Assembly: GCA_017889545.1 (NCBI GenBank) | Contig: JAGFZV010000004.1 | Coordinates: forward strand, 1-64,000 | Direction: 5' to 3' | Length of the DNA: 64,000 nt | Source: Bacillota bacterium | GTDB lineage: Bacteria; Bacillota; Negativicutes; CTSoil-072 | The notes under the pieces: model-generated | The model's input: the letters and a program-made list of their open reading frames with translations, nothing else | What the model was told of the DNA's origin: nothing | The model's database searches: none | Shown: positions 56,094-64,000 of the stretch, piece by piece | Numbering within the stretch: the first letter of the stretch is position 1 | How the letters are laid out: the number at the start of each line of letters is the position of its first letter | Made by a program: the position numbers and the translations under genes

Positions 56094-56912
56094 ATGAAAG
56101 TGGAACTTATCCAAGTGGATCGGGAAAAATGCGTGAAATGCGGGATTTGTGCGGATGTTTGTCCCATAGGCATCATCCATATGAAGCAAGAGTGGCCGGA
56201 GCAGGCAGATCCGGAAAGCTGCATTGCCTGCGGACATTGCGTGGCTGCCTGCCCACATGAGGCGCTCGATAATTTGCGGGCGCCGCTGTCGGGGCAAACG
56301 GTGATGGCAAAATTTCCAGCCGTGCCTCAGGAACAGGCCTATCAATTTCTGCGATCCAGGAGGTCAATTCGCAACTATGAAAAAAGACCGGTGCCCAGGG
56401 AGAAACTGCTGCAGTTGCTGGATATAGCCAGATATGCGCCAACGGCCAGCAATTTTCAGAGCATATCTTATCTGGTCATTGAAGATCCGCAGATTCTGCA
56501 GCGCATCAGAACGCTGATAAACACCTGGATGGAAGAACAGTTGCACCTTGGTTCTTATTGGGCGCAACGTTATGCCGGGGTCTTAAAGAGGTTTGAAGGG
56601 ACCGAAACGGATACAGTTTTGCGGAACGCGCCTTGCATTATCGTAGCTGCTGCCCCCAAAGGCCTTGAGAATGGGCGAGATAACGCGAAATTTTCTCTGG
56701 CTTATGTGGAATTATATGCGCCGGCAATGGGGATGGGAACATGCTGGGCAGGACTCTTGCAGATGTGTGCATTTTCCGGATACAAGCCCCTGTTGGAACT
56801 GCTGAATTTGCCGGGAGATAGAGAGTTTAGCGGAGCCATCGTAGCAGGCTACCCTAAATATCGATATAACAGACTTGTAGATAGAAACCCGCTTCAGGTC
56901 GAATTCAGGTAA
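56094..56912 (+). CDS. ferredoxin-nitroreductase fusion protein
   Basis: 272 residues. The first ~60 hold two 4Fe-4S motifs, CVKCGICADVCP and CIACGHCVAACP; the rest is a nitroreductase domain (FLRSRRSIRNYEKRPVPREKLLQLLDIARYAPTASNFQ, then GMGTCWAGLLQM). It likely passes electrons from ferredoxin or its own clusters to FMN to reduce nitro or similar groups. Common in strict anaerobes. Start ATG 56094 (56091 possible) after GAGGAGAGG. Confidence 0.92.
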   Translation: MKVELIQVDREKCVKCGICADVCPIGIIHMKQEWPEQADPESCIACGHCVAACPHEALDNLRAPLSGQTVMAKFPAVPQEQAYQFLRSRRSIRNYEKRPVPREKLLQLLDIARYAPTASNFQSISYLVIEDPQILQRIRTLINTWMEEQLHLGSYWAQRYAGVLKRFEGTETDTVLRNAPCIIVAAAPKGLENGRDNAKFSLAYVELYAPAMGMGTCWAGLLQMCAFSGYKPLLELLNLPGDREFSGAIVAGYPKYRYNRLVDRNPLQVEFR

Positions 56913-56962
56913 ATAGGATCAGATGGAGTTTTTACCTGCAATGAAACCAGGTCTTTCTTCAT

Positions 56963-56998
56963 GTCCCCTCAGACTTAAGTTTGAGGGTCTTTTTTTTG
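56963..56998 (+). terminator. terminator after the nitroreductase gene
   Basis: CCCTCAGACTT pairs with AAGTTTGAGGG, followed directly by TCTTTTTTTT. Confidence 0.88.
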
Positions 56999-57124
56999 CA
57001 AAGACGTTGGAAGCTTTGCATAGAAATAAAACAAAAACGTTGATCTTTTGCCATAATGCTGCATGGATAGTCGCTTTTCAAGGAAGTGCAAAGATGATTA
57101 AATATACAAAATAATCGAAAAATA

Positions 57125-57133
57125 TGATATAAT
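57125..57133 (+). promoter_or_regulatory. extended -10 promoter
   Basis: TGATATAAT, a TGn extended -10, lies ~35 bases before the next gene. No clear -35. Confidence 0.45.
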
Positions 57134-57167
57134 TGAAGCCATAAAACTTCACAAGGGGGAATTGTTG

Positions 57168-57530
57168 GTGAAGGTACTTAATTTTTATTATGACATCCAT
57201 AACTATCAGCTTGAAAGGAGAGAGAAACACTGTTCCATTCGGTTAGGGGATAAGAGACCAAAATATCAGGATGGGGATATTGTTTGGATTACTTATGGTA
57301 TCCGTGATGAAGTATTAAAGAAAATCTACACTGGCGCAATTCGCCGTGTAGATTATAAACAAATTAAACAGTTGACTAAAGAAGACTTGGTAAGTGAAAA
57401 TCCATCAGCGCCAACTATTGAACAATTACTTGAGTTTTTACAAAAAATATATAAAAAGCCAATTACTGTAGATGATTATGTTTCTGTTATTTATTTTAGA
57501 GAAGTAATTGAAGAAATGGTTGAAGAATGA
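57168..57530 (+). CDS. ASCH-like (PUA-fold) domain protein
   Basis: 120 residues. The start VKVLNFYYDIHNYQLERREKHCSIRLGDKRPKYQDGDIVWITYG fits the ASCH/PUA-like fold with its Lys/Arg-rich nucleic-acid surface, followed by a helical C-terminal half (TIEQLLEFLQKIYKK). GTG 57168 gives the best spacing from AAGGGGGA; TTG 57162 is the track start. Role unknown, perhaps RNA-related. Confidence 0.6.
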   Translation: MKVLNFYYDIHNYQLERREKHCSIRLGDKRPKYQDGDIVWITYGIRDEVLKKIYTGAIRRVDYKQIKQLTKEDLVSENPSAPTIEQLLEFLQKIYKKPITVDDYVSVIYFREVIEEMVEE

Positions 57531-57644
57531 TGGCGACTGCATTCGGGTCCCGTTAGTGATTATTGATTGCATCCGGTAGGTCGAAAGTGAATCACGCAAG
57601 ACCTACTGCACTAGATGAATTTTATACTTATGGAGGAAGATAGC

Positions 57645-59276
57645 ATGGAAAAAACAAAAGATGTTTTGGGGACAGTCAACAGGGGCAACCCTGCCCAATC
57701 TGGATTATGTACCTTGTGCCGTGCTGATTGTGCGGGTAAGTGCGAAAGTTGGCTCTCTAGCATTAAAGGAAGGAAACTGCTGTATCCACGCGACTTTGGG
57801 TTGATCACTGCAGGCAGCTCTAACGAGTGTAAAACAGGTGTATCTTACGATACCCTTCGCATACAAGGATATAACTACGGTGCACACGGATTGACGCAGG
57901 AACTGTCGACAAGCGAAGATGATTGTATTTTCCCAAATGTCAATACCGAAAGTGTCTTTGGCAACACCATAAAGACAAAATGCCGGATGCCGTTAATGAC
58001 CGGAGCTCTTGGTTCGACTTTTATTGCAGCTAAATACTGGGAATCGTTCGCGATCGGCGCTGCGTTGGTTGGCATCCCGATCGTCATCGGTGAAAATGTT
58101 GTTGGCGTCGATAGGAATTCCCTTTTAGAGAAGGGAAATATTACCGATTCTCCGGAATTGAATCGTCGCATCGATTGTTATCTGCGTTACCATGACGGCT
58201 ATGGTGCGATTATCGTCCAGATGAATGTCGAGGATGCCAGAAATGGAGTCGCTCAGTATATTATTGATAAATACGGGGACAACGTTGTCATTGAATTGAA
58301 ATGGGGGCAAGGTGCAAAGGATATCGGCGGTGAAATCCAGGTAAAGGATATTGACTATGCTTTGTTCTTAAAAAATCGCGGCTATATTGTTGATCCGGAC
58401 CCGACAAAACCGGAAGTGCAAGAAGCCTTCAACGCTGGAGCAATTCAAAGTTTTGCACGTCATAGCCGCCTGGGTTACACAAACCTTTCATCAGCGGACC
58501 AGGTGAAGGAAAACTTCATGAATGCAGTTGCTTATCTGCGGAAAATCGGTTTCAAACGGATCACTTTGAAAACTGGTGCATATGGGATGGAAGCTTTGGC
58601 AATGGCTATGAAGTATTCAACAGAAGCTAAGCTGGATCTGCTTACCATTGACGGTGCAGGCGGCGGAACCGGAATGAGCCCGTGGAACATGATGGACCAT
58701 TGGGGTGTTCCCTCTATTTTGCTCCATACCAAAGCTTATGAATACGCTAAAGTATTGGCTGATGCCGGGCATAAAGTGGTCGATTTGGCATTTGGTGGTG
58801 GATTAGTTCGTGAAGACCATATGTTTAAAGCCTTGGCTTTGGGTGCGCCATTTGTCAAGCTCATTTGTATGGGCCGTGGTCTTATGATCCCCGGTTTCTT
58901 AGGCTCAAATATTGAAGGAGCTCTGCATCCGGAACGGCGGGCAAAGGTGTCTGGTAATTGGGAAAAACTTCCCAATAGTGTTTTGGAGCATGGAAAGACT
59001 GCAACGGAAATCTTTGCTGGTTACCATGATGTTCAGAAGAAAGTCGGCAAAGATGAGATGAAAAATATTCCATACGGTGCGATTGCTATGTGGACTTACT
59101 CTGATAAACTTCAAGCCGGTTTACAACAATTCATGGCTGGAGCACGTAAATTCTCAATTTCGGATATTGCTCGGGATGATATTGCTTCTGTCAACCGTGA
59201 AACAGAACGCGAAACAACCATCCCATTTATTACTGATGCACAAAACGAACGTGCCTATGCGATCTTAAAGGGTTAA
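57645..59276 (+). CDS. FMN-binding glutamate synthase family protein
   Basis: 543 residues. A short N-terminal Cys motif (CTLCRADCAGKC) is followed by the glutamate synthase FMN barrel: LMTGALGSTFIAAKYWES, LTIDGAGGGTGMSPWNMMDHWG and VDLAFGGGLVREDHMFKALALGAPFVKL. It lacks the amidotransferase half of true GltB, so any ammonia or electron donor must come from elsewhere. Start ATG 57645 after GGAGGAAG. Followed by an M20 peptidase and the UGA-containing mini-gene with no terminator between. Confidence 0.87.
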   Translation: MEKTKDVLGTVNRGNPAQSGLCTLCRADCAGKCESWLSSIKGRKLLYPRDFGLITAGSSNECKTGVSYDTLRIQGYNYGAHGLTQELSTSEDDCIFPNVNTESVFGNTIKTKCRMPLMTGALGSTFIAAKYWESFAIGAALVGIPIVIGENVVGVDRNSLLEKGNITDSPELNRRIDCYLRYHDGYGAIIVQMNVEDARNGVAQYIIDKYGDNVVIELKWGQGAKDIGGEIQVKDIDYALFLKNRGYIVDPDPTKPEVQEAFNAGAIQSFARHSRLGYTNLSSADQVKENFMNAVAYLRKIGFKRITLKTGAYGMEALAMAMKYSTEAKLDLLTIDGAGGGTGMSPWNMMDHWGVPSILLHTKAYEYAKVLADAGHKVVDLAFGGGLVREDHMFKALALGAPFVKLICMGRGLMIPGFLGSNIEGALHPERRAKVSGNWEKLPNSVLEHGKTATEIFAGYHDVQKKVGKDEMKNIPYGAIAMWTYSDKLQAGLQQFMAGARKFSISDIARDDIASVNRETERETTIPFITDAQNERAYAILKG

Positions 59277-59389
59277 AATTATTCGTTCTTATAGTCAGTT
59301 GCCTTTATGAGGTGGCTGACTTCTTTATAGATGGCAGAGAGTGTGTATGGGATCGAATGATCCACTAAATGGTGTATCGGGGGGCAGTT

Positions 59390-60658
59390 ATGTTCAATGA
59401 GGATACCCGTAGCATTCTTTCGCGAAAAGTACGCGAAAGTGGACAGCAATTGATCGATATTTGTTCGCAATTAGTCAAAATCACTAGTGAGACACCACCG
59501 TCAGACACCCGTGAAGCAGCCAAAGTGTTTGGGGAAATGTTGCAACAGATAGAGGGCGCGGAAGTATCTTTTCATATGCTTCAAGAACCTGTTATGAATG
59601 TCGTCGCACGGATAAAAGGGAAAGGACCTGGTAAACGTTTGGTATTTAACGGCCACCTCGATACGTTTCCGATCGGTGATCGGGAAACGTGGACAGTAGA
59701 TCCTTTTGGTGCATTGCAGAAAGATGGAAAGCTTTTTGGGCGCGGCGTTGCCGATATGAAAGGCGGCATCGCAATTTATATCTTAGCGTTCATATTATTG
59801 GCGGAGTGCCGGGAACAATGGTCGGGAGAACTTGTGATCACGGTGTCCGGAGATGAAGAAAATATGGGCGTGTTAGGATCCAAATATGTATTGGATACGG
59901 TACCGCATGCTGCCGGAGATGCCATGATATCTGGAGATATCGGAACTTCAAAAATATTGCGTTTTGGTGAAAAGGGTCTGCTATGGTTTGAACTTGCCGC
60001 AACAGGAAAAGCTGGGCATGGGGCACACGTGCACCGTGGGATTAATGCTATTGATCGTCTGATTGCAGGTATTATGAAGATTCACGAAGGGTTACGAGAA
60101 ATACCTGTTAATGCGCCGGAAAGAGTAACCCGGGTTATTGAAACAGCCAGCAAGGTATCGGAAATATATTCCGGCACCGGGGAAACCAAAGTTTTGCAAT
60201 CCATTACAGTTAATTTCGGAGTCATTGAGGGTGGGATTTCAGCTAATTTAATTCCTGCAAAAGCCATGGCGAAGGGGGACATAAGAATTCCTGCAGGCGT
60301 GACATGCAAGCAGGTTGAGGAAAAGCTTGAAGAAATTGTAAATTCTTTCGAAGGGCTTTCCCTTAAGGTTATTAATGCTTGGGATCCTAACTGGTCTGAT
60401 CCGGACCATGAAATTTTTGCTTTGATTATTAAAAATAGCCAGGAAGTGTGGGGAGGTGATGTCGTTAATACAATGCGGGTTGGCGCTTCTGATGCACGGC
60501 TATACAGACTCCTGAAAAATGTTCCGTCAGTGAATTGCGGTTTGCATGGACACAATCTTGGCGGTCCTGATGAGTATGCTGAAATAGAAGATATGATAAA
60601 AGTTGCTGAAATCCAGATCTTGACGGCTTTTGATTTTTTAACAAAAGGTACCAAATAA
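59390..60658 (+). CDS. M20 family metallopeptidase (ArgE/DapE type)
   Basis: 422 residues. Zinc ligands and base visible as FNGHLDTFP, GRGVADMKGG and SGDEENMG, a dimerisation domain (KAGHGAHVHRGINAIDRL) and the last His near GLHGHNLGGPDEYAE. The family removes acyl or amino-acid groups from amide bonds, including N-acyl and N-carbamoyl amino acids. ATG 59390 has a GGGGGG site. 113 bases after the glutamate synthase-like gene and 46 bases before the mini-selenoprotein candidate. Confidence 0.9.
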   Translation: MFNEDTRSILSRKVRESGQQLIDICSQLVKITSETPPSDTREAAKVFGEMLQQIEGAEVSFHMLQEPVMNVVARIKGKGPGKRLVFNGHLDTFPIGDRETWTVDPFGALQKDGKLFGRGVADMKGGIAIYILAFILLAECREQWSGELVITVSGDEENMGVLGSKYVLDTVPHAAGDAMISGDIGTSKILRFGEKGLLWFELAATGKAGHGAHVHRGINAIDRLIAGIMKIHEGLREIPVNAPERVTRVIETASKVSEIYSGTGETKVLQSITVNFGVIEGGISANLIPAKAMAKGDIRIPAGVTCKQVEEKLEEIVNSFEGLSLKVINAWDPNWSDPDHEIFALIIKNSQEVWGGDVVNTMRVGASDARLYRLLKNVPSVNCGLHGHNLGGPDEYAEIEDMIKVAEIQILTAFDFLTKGTK

Positions 60659-60704
60659 AAGGATAACGAACTTTTACGAAATAAAAAGAAGGAGGTTAAG
60701 AAAA

Positions 60705-60809
60705 ATGAACATTTGGAATAAATTTCGTGATTTTTGTAGTCCCTGAATTCTCATGTGGGTGCTGTTAGCACTCATCATATTGATAGTTTTACTAATGGGT
60801 AAAGATTAG
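60705..60809 (+). CDS. candidate 34-residue membrane selenopeptide (CxxU), UGA codon 14
   Basis: A strong AAGGAGG site precedes ATG 60705. The frame reads MNIWNKFRDFCSP, TGA (60744), then ILMWVLLALIILIVLLMGKD and TAG at 60807. If TGA is read as selenocysteine, the product has a CSPU redox motif directly before one membrane helix. The helix is intact and runs straight to the stop, as expected for a real coding region past the TGA. A 9-bp hairpin with loop GTT begins right after the TGA, matching bacterial SECIS rules. It lies in the operon of the glutamate synthase-like and M20 genes, before a terminator. Otherwise it is a 13-residue peptide or a dead gene. I know no named family. Confidence 0.6.
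60755..60775 (+). promoter_or_regulatory. candidate bacterial SECIS hairpin of the mini-gene
   Basis: GTGGGTGCT pairs with AGCACTCAT over 9 bp (two G-T pairs) around the loop GTT. The loop G is 17 bases after the TGA, inside the 16-37-base window known for bacterial elements, with G first in the loop. Confidence 0.6.
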
Positions 60810-60844
60810 CTGTAAAATGCGCTAAAATACTTTTATGGAAGAAT

Positions 60845-60892
60845 AAGAGCAACGTTAAGCCTGCGGAGCAATGTGCTCTTAGGGCTTTTTTC
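60845..60892 (+). terminator. terminator closing the 57.6-60.8 kb operon
   Basis: AAGAGCA and TGCTCTT pair around a 22-base loop, followed by AGGGCTTTTTT. Confidence 0.7.
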
Positions 60893-61067
60893 CATAGCGG
60901 ATGGTACTTTTACAAGGATGGATAAATATACGTGAGAGAAGAGGTCTTTTACGGAAAAGTATAGAATTTTGGTATATAATGTTATTTCAAAATGAACAGA
61001 TCTTAAATGCAAAAATGGATAAAGGTCGTGTGAAAATGTGTGAAAAACATGAGGAGGAAGTGGCGGC

Positions 61068-61544
61068 ATGAATGTAACCATCGGACAATCCGCTCCCGAT
61101 TTTTCTTTGCCGGATGAAAGCGGAAATTTTCATGCTTTGGTTGACTATCGGGGGAAATTGGTTATTTTATATTTTTACCCCAAGGATAACACTCCTGGCT
61201 GCAGCAAGGAAGCGCTGAATTTTGCCCAAATTCATGCAACAATCACCGCTTATGGCGGAACAATTATTGGGATTAGCCGGGATAGTCAATTATCTCACGG
61301 CAAATTTAAAATAAAATTTTCTCTGCCGTTTACGCTTCTGAGTGATATTGATGGCGCCGTATGTAACCAGTATGAAGTGATTAAAGAGAAGAACCTGTAT
61401 GGTAAGAAAACGATGGGGATTGAACGTTCCACTTTTATTATTGACCAAGATGGCGTGATCCGTGATATTTACCGGAAAGTTAAAGTAGACGGACATGCAG
61501 AACAAATTCTTGAATCAATAAAAAGAATAGCATCGTCGCAATAA
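61068..61544 (+). CDS. thioredoxin-dependent peroxiredoxin (Bcp/PrxQ type)
   Basis: 158 residues. Peroxidatic Cys in YFYPKDNTPGCSKEALNF; the Cys five residues on that serves as resolving Cys in many Bcp proteins is absent (Leu-Asn here), so it is likely a 1-Cys form reduced by an outside thiol. GISRDSQLSHGKFKIKFSLPFTLLSD and RSTFIIDQDGVIRDIYRKVKVDGHAE complete the family pattern. It reduces peroxides. Start ATG 61068 after GAGGAGG. Confidence 0.93.
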   Translation: MNVTIGQSAPDFSLPDESGNFHALVDYRGKLVILYFYPKDNTPGCSKEALNFAQIHATITAYGGTIIGISRDSQLSHGKFKIKFSLPFTLLSDIDGAVCNQYEVIKEKNLYGKKTMGIERSTFIIDQDGVIRDIYRKVKVDGHAEQILESIKRIASSQ

Positions 61545-61644
61545 TTGGCCGGCGAAGACTATGTTTTCTGGTTTGTGTTCGTGAAGCAATATCGAAAAGA
61601 CTATTGTAAGAATCAGATATATTATAGAATTGGAGAAAGTCATC

Positions 61645-62496
61645 ATGTTTGAGAAATTAAGAAATTCTATGATATCTCAATATATAGGCCAACTCATCGT
61701 TCGGTATAAAGAGGATGAGTTGGCAGCAATGAGTGCACAAATAACGTATTATTTGATATTAGCTTTCTTTCCTTTTCTATTTTTCCTAATAAACTTATTA
61801 AGCTTCACCCCACTATCAAATAAATTATTAATTTCAAACTTCAATATCATTCTTCCGCACGATACTGCTATTTTGGTAAAAAATATATTAGCAGAGACTG
61901 TGCAAGCGAAAAGTAAAACAATTTTATTTTTAGGTATGCTCGGAAGTCTTTGGGCAGCCTCACAAGGAATGTCGGCAATTATAAGGGGTCTTAATCATTC
62001 GTACGGTGTAAAAGAAAGTCGACATTTTATTAAACTCAATTTTATTGCCCTTTTGTCCACCATGGGTTTGACAGCCATGATCATATTTTCATTTTTCATG
62101 ATCGTATTTGGGAGGATTATAGGGTCTTATGTCTTTGGGTTGATGGGAGCAAAAACTTTATTTTATAGTATCTGGTTGTTTTTGCGATATGGCATTTCTC
62201 TTACCTTAATGTTAGTCACATTTTATTTAATATATAAGTATTTACCGAATAGAAAATTGAAATTTAACAATATTATGGTAGGCACTATTTTTACAACAAT
62301 TGGTTGGGTTTCCGCCTCCTTATTATTTTCTTTTTACATCAATGGCTTTGTAAATTATGAAATAATTTACGGAAGTTTAGGTGGGATTTTTGCTTTAATC
62401 ATTTGGCTCTACATGAGTACTTTAATCTTTCTTCTTGGAGGAGAATTAAACGCGATCAGCAGCAATGTAGAGAAAAAAAAGAACGTTGCAAAATAG
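61645..62496 (+). CDS. YihY/BrkB family membrane protein
   Basis: 283 residues with six likely membrane helices. EDELAAMSAQITYYLILAFFPFLFFLINLL at the start, LWAASQGMSAIIRGLNHSYGV and the final GGIFALIIWLYMSTLIFLLGGELNA are the family's conserved segments (formerly annotated as RNase BN). Function is not established. ATG 61645, with GGAGAAAG upstream, replaces TTG 61630. Confidence 0.92.
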   Translation: MFEKLRNSMISQYIGQLIVRYKEDELAAMSAQITYYLILAFFPFLFFLINLLSFTPLSNKLLISNFNIILPHDTAILVKNILAETVQAKSKTILFLGMLGSLWAASQGMSAIIRGLNHSYGVKESRHFIKLNFIALLSTMGLTAMIIFSFFMIVFGRIIGSYVFGLMGAKTLFYSIWLFLRYGISLTLMLVTFYLIYKYLPNRKLKFNNIMVGTIFTTIGWVSASLLFSFYINGFVNYEIIYGSLGGIFALIIWLYMSTLIFLLGGELNAISSNVEKKKNVAK

Positions 62497-62757
62497 TAAG
62501 CTGAACCGATTATTGTTGATATACGAAGAAAGAAAAGATGATGTTCTTTTAAACTTGCTTAGTTTGGTTGAGCGGATTTGTACCCAGTCAAACTGAAATA
62601 TCGAGGCTAGTCTTGAATAATTCTAATAAGTCTATTAATTCTGAAAATAATGATGGACTTATTTTAAATTTAGTATAAAATTTAAGTAAGAGCAAATTTA
62701 ATTGAGTTTTCAAAAAGATGAAATGTGCTAATCAGAAAAAGGGGAGGCGGAGTTCGT

Positions 62758-62970
62758 ATGCAGGAAATCAAAGTCAAGGTTGAGGACATGAAGACCCCGG
62801 AAAATGCTGACGCTATAAAGGAACATCTTCTTACAATGGAAGGAGTAACTGATGTTACAATTGATATTGAAGATAATATGGTCAGTATCAAAAGTACATG
62901 TAGTCCTGATGATCTAGTGTGTTCAATAAAAACCCTGGGTTTTTTCAATGTAAATACCACTAGTTTATAA
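62758..62970 (+). CDS. small HMA-fold-like protein lacking the CxxC metal site
   Basis: 70 residues. IKVKVEDMK...AIKEHLLTMEGVTDVTIDIEDNMVSIKS follows the beta-alpha-beta pattern of heavy-metal-associated domains, but the metal loop GMxCxxC reads DMKTPEN. Two other Cys occur later (CSPDDLVC). ATG 62758 after GGAGGCGGAG. It may be a chaperone-like domain with lost or changed metal binding. Confidence 0.6.
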   Translation: MQEIKVKVEDMKTPENADAIKEHLLTMEGVTDVTIDIEDNMVSIKSTCSPDDLVCSIKTLGFFNVNTTSL

Positions 62971-63018
62971 GACTGAAAGCTCCAAAAATAATAAGTGAAC
63001 ATAGGGATAACTTAAGCG

Positions 63019-63045
63019 GCCTTGGTTCGTCCATCGGACTAAGGC
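63019..63045 (+). terminator. hairpin terminator
   Basis: GCCTTGGTTCG pairs with CGGACTAAGGC (two G-T pairs) around a 5-base loop, then TGTTT. Confidence 0.6.
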
Positions 63046-63206
63046 TGTTTAATTATGAGTTCCCGTGGCTATAATACTCATTATGCAGCGCAGAAGGAAA
63101 AATTCACAATTATGTTTTTGCAATATTCTGTGATATTTGTGATAAAATAATTGTAGAAGACTGTATAGAAAGGTTCTTTTTAATTTTCAAGGAGGTTGTG
63201 TTATTG

Positions 63207-64000
63207 ATGGATGATATACGGACGATTCGTAAAATTGTAACCGGCCAACATGCTGTGGATGGCGCCGGTGTAAAACTGGTAAGAGTGATCGGTCACAAGG
63301 ATACGAGAGATTTTGATCCATTCCTCATGTTGGACGCTTTCGATTCGGTGGACCCTAACGATTATATAAAAGGCTTTCCCTGGCATCCGCACCGCGGCAT
63401 TGAAACAATCACCTATTTGATCCAAGGAGACATTGAACATGGGGATAGCCTTGGAAATAAAGGAAGTATCTTCGATGGAGAATGCCAGTGGATGACTGCA
63501 GGATCCGGGATCATTCATCAGGAAATGCCAAAGCCCAGTAATAGAATGCTTGGGGTTCAGCTATGGCTAAACCTGCCGGCCAAAGATAAAATGGTTCCCC
63601 CGAAATATCATGGACTAGTGAAAACAGATATTCCGGTGATTGATGAAGAAGGACTCAAGATACGCATTATTTCCGGAACCTATAATGGAAATGCTGGCGC
63701 AATGGAAGGAGACTATGTGAAAGCGTTATATTTGGATGTGGAAATAGATCCAGGGAACGCATGGTCTTTGAATACGAATAAGTTTGCAACCTTGTTTGTT
63801 TATATTGTGGAAGGTGATGGTTTTTTTGGTCCAGAAGAAGATGGGTTTGTTTCGGCAAAACATGCCATACTATTTAATGAAGGAACGAAATTTCAGGTAA
63901 AAGCTTCTGATAAGGGATTGCGGTTTTTGCTTATATCAGGGAACCCTCTTAGGGAGGCAATTGCCTGGGGTGGTCCGATTGTTATGAATACGAAAGAAGA
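63207..64000 (+). CDS. pirin family protein (cut by window end)
   Basis: Absent from the ORF track because no stop occurs before base 64000. From ATG 63207, with AAGGAGG upstream, it reads 264+ residues. DPFLMLDAFDS, GFPWHPHRGIETITYLIQGDIEHGDSLGN and CQWMTAGSGIIHQEMP form the pirin N-terminal cupin with its His and Glu metal ligands; the second cupin follows (FVYIVEGDG). Members include quercetinase-like oxidoreductases and stress-linked proteins. Only the last residues are missing. Confidence 0.93.
   Translation, partial: MDDIRTIRKIVTGQHAVDGAGVKLVRVIGHKDTRDFDPFLMLDAFDSVDPNDYIKGFPWHPHRGIETITYLIQGDIEHGDSLGNKGSIFDGECQWMTAGSGIIHQEMPKPSNRMLGVQLWLNLPAKDKMVPPKYHGLVKTDIPVIDEEGLKIRIISGTYNGNAGAMEGDYVKALYLDVEIDPGNAWSLNTNKFATLFVYIVEGDGFFGPEEDGFVSAKHAILFNEGTKFQVKASDKGLRFLLISGNPLREAIAWGGPIVMNTKE

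Noticed and set aside
60082-60654. 190-residue minus-strand ORF opposite the M20 peptidase gene
   Set aside because: Antisense shadow without start signals.

Overview
The window looks like a chromosomal segment of an anaerobic, low-to-moderate GC Firmicute, most plausibly a Negativicute of the Sporomusaceae type. That placement is inferred from strong AGGAGG-type ribosome binding sites, many short catabolic operons each with its own regulator, ferredoxin-like and flavin enzymes, and two genes with in-frame UGA and selenocysteine-type hairpins. No rRNA, tRNA, CRISPR array or prophage was seen.

Layout. 1-5.2 kb: the end of a DUF401 permease, a TauE/SafE permease, a family of short palindromic repeats with a possible transposase remnant, and a type I arylsulfatase. 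5.3-7.3 kb: a CC/Se-motif selenoprotein, a DUF362 ferredoxin-like protein and two decayed genes (MarR tail, universal stress protein). 7.9-11.9 kb: a phosphodiesterase/nucleotide pyrophosphatase family protein and a thioredoxin plus an unusual thioredoxin reductase-like fusion. 12.2-16.9 kb: GntR/UTRA regulator, beta-hydroxyacid dehydrogenase, MFS transporter and a second TauE permease. 17-21.5 kb: an IS1182-type transposase remnant, rsgA, aldehyde dehydrogenase and an FMN reductase-like protein. 21.6-25.1 kb (minus strand): MHS transporter, panB and an IclR regulator. 25.4-29.2 kb: FCD regulator, MFS transporter and an enolase-superfamily sugar-acid dehydratase. 29.6-32.4 kb: barnase-like lipoprotein RNase, barstar, DUF4434 protein and PPK2. 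32.7-34.9 kb: katG. 35-41.2 kb: divergent FCD regulator, two tandem ATC hydrolase-family genes, cysteine desulfidase, MFS and LysR. 41.5-46 kb: AprB/AprA-like pair, SLC13 carrier and two small envelope proteins. 46.4-49.7 kb: FMN hydroxyacid oxidase-like enzyme, flavin reductase, MoaE-like protein and dapA. 49.9-64 kb: USP, PEP synthase, uridine kinase, cupin, XRE regulator, DsbA-like protein, ferredoxin-nitroreductase, ASCH-like protein, an FMN glutamate synthase-like protein with an M20 peptidase and a 34-codon selenoprotein candidate, peroxiredoxin, BrkB-family protein, a degenerate HMA-fold protein and a pirin cut by the window end.

How it fits together. Most of the window is modular catabolism: regulator, transporter and one or two enzymes, separated by clear hairpin terminators. 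A sulfur thread recurs (arylsulfatase, two TauE/SafE permeases, ATC hydrolase plus cysteine desulfidase, AprAB-like proteins), but a single shared pathway is only inference. The most unusual items are the two in-frame UGA genes. One is a recognisable selenoprotein family. The other, at 60705-60809, would be a 34-residue CxxU membrane peptide that I cannot assign to any family I know.
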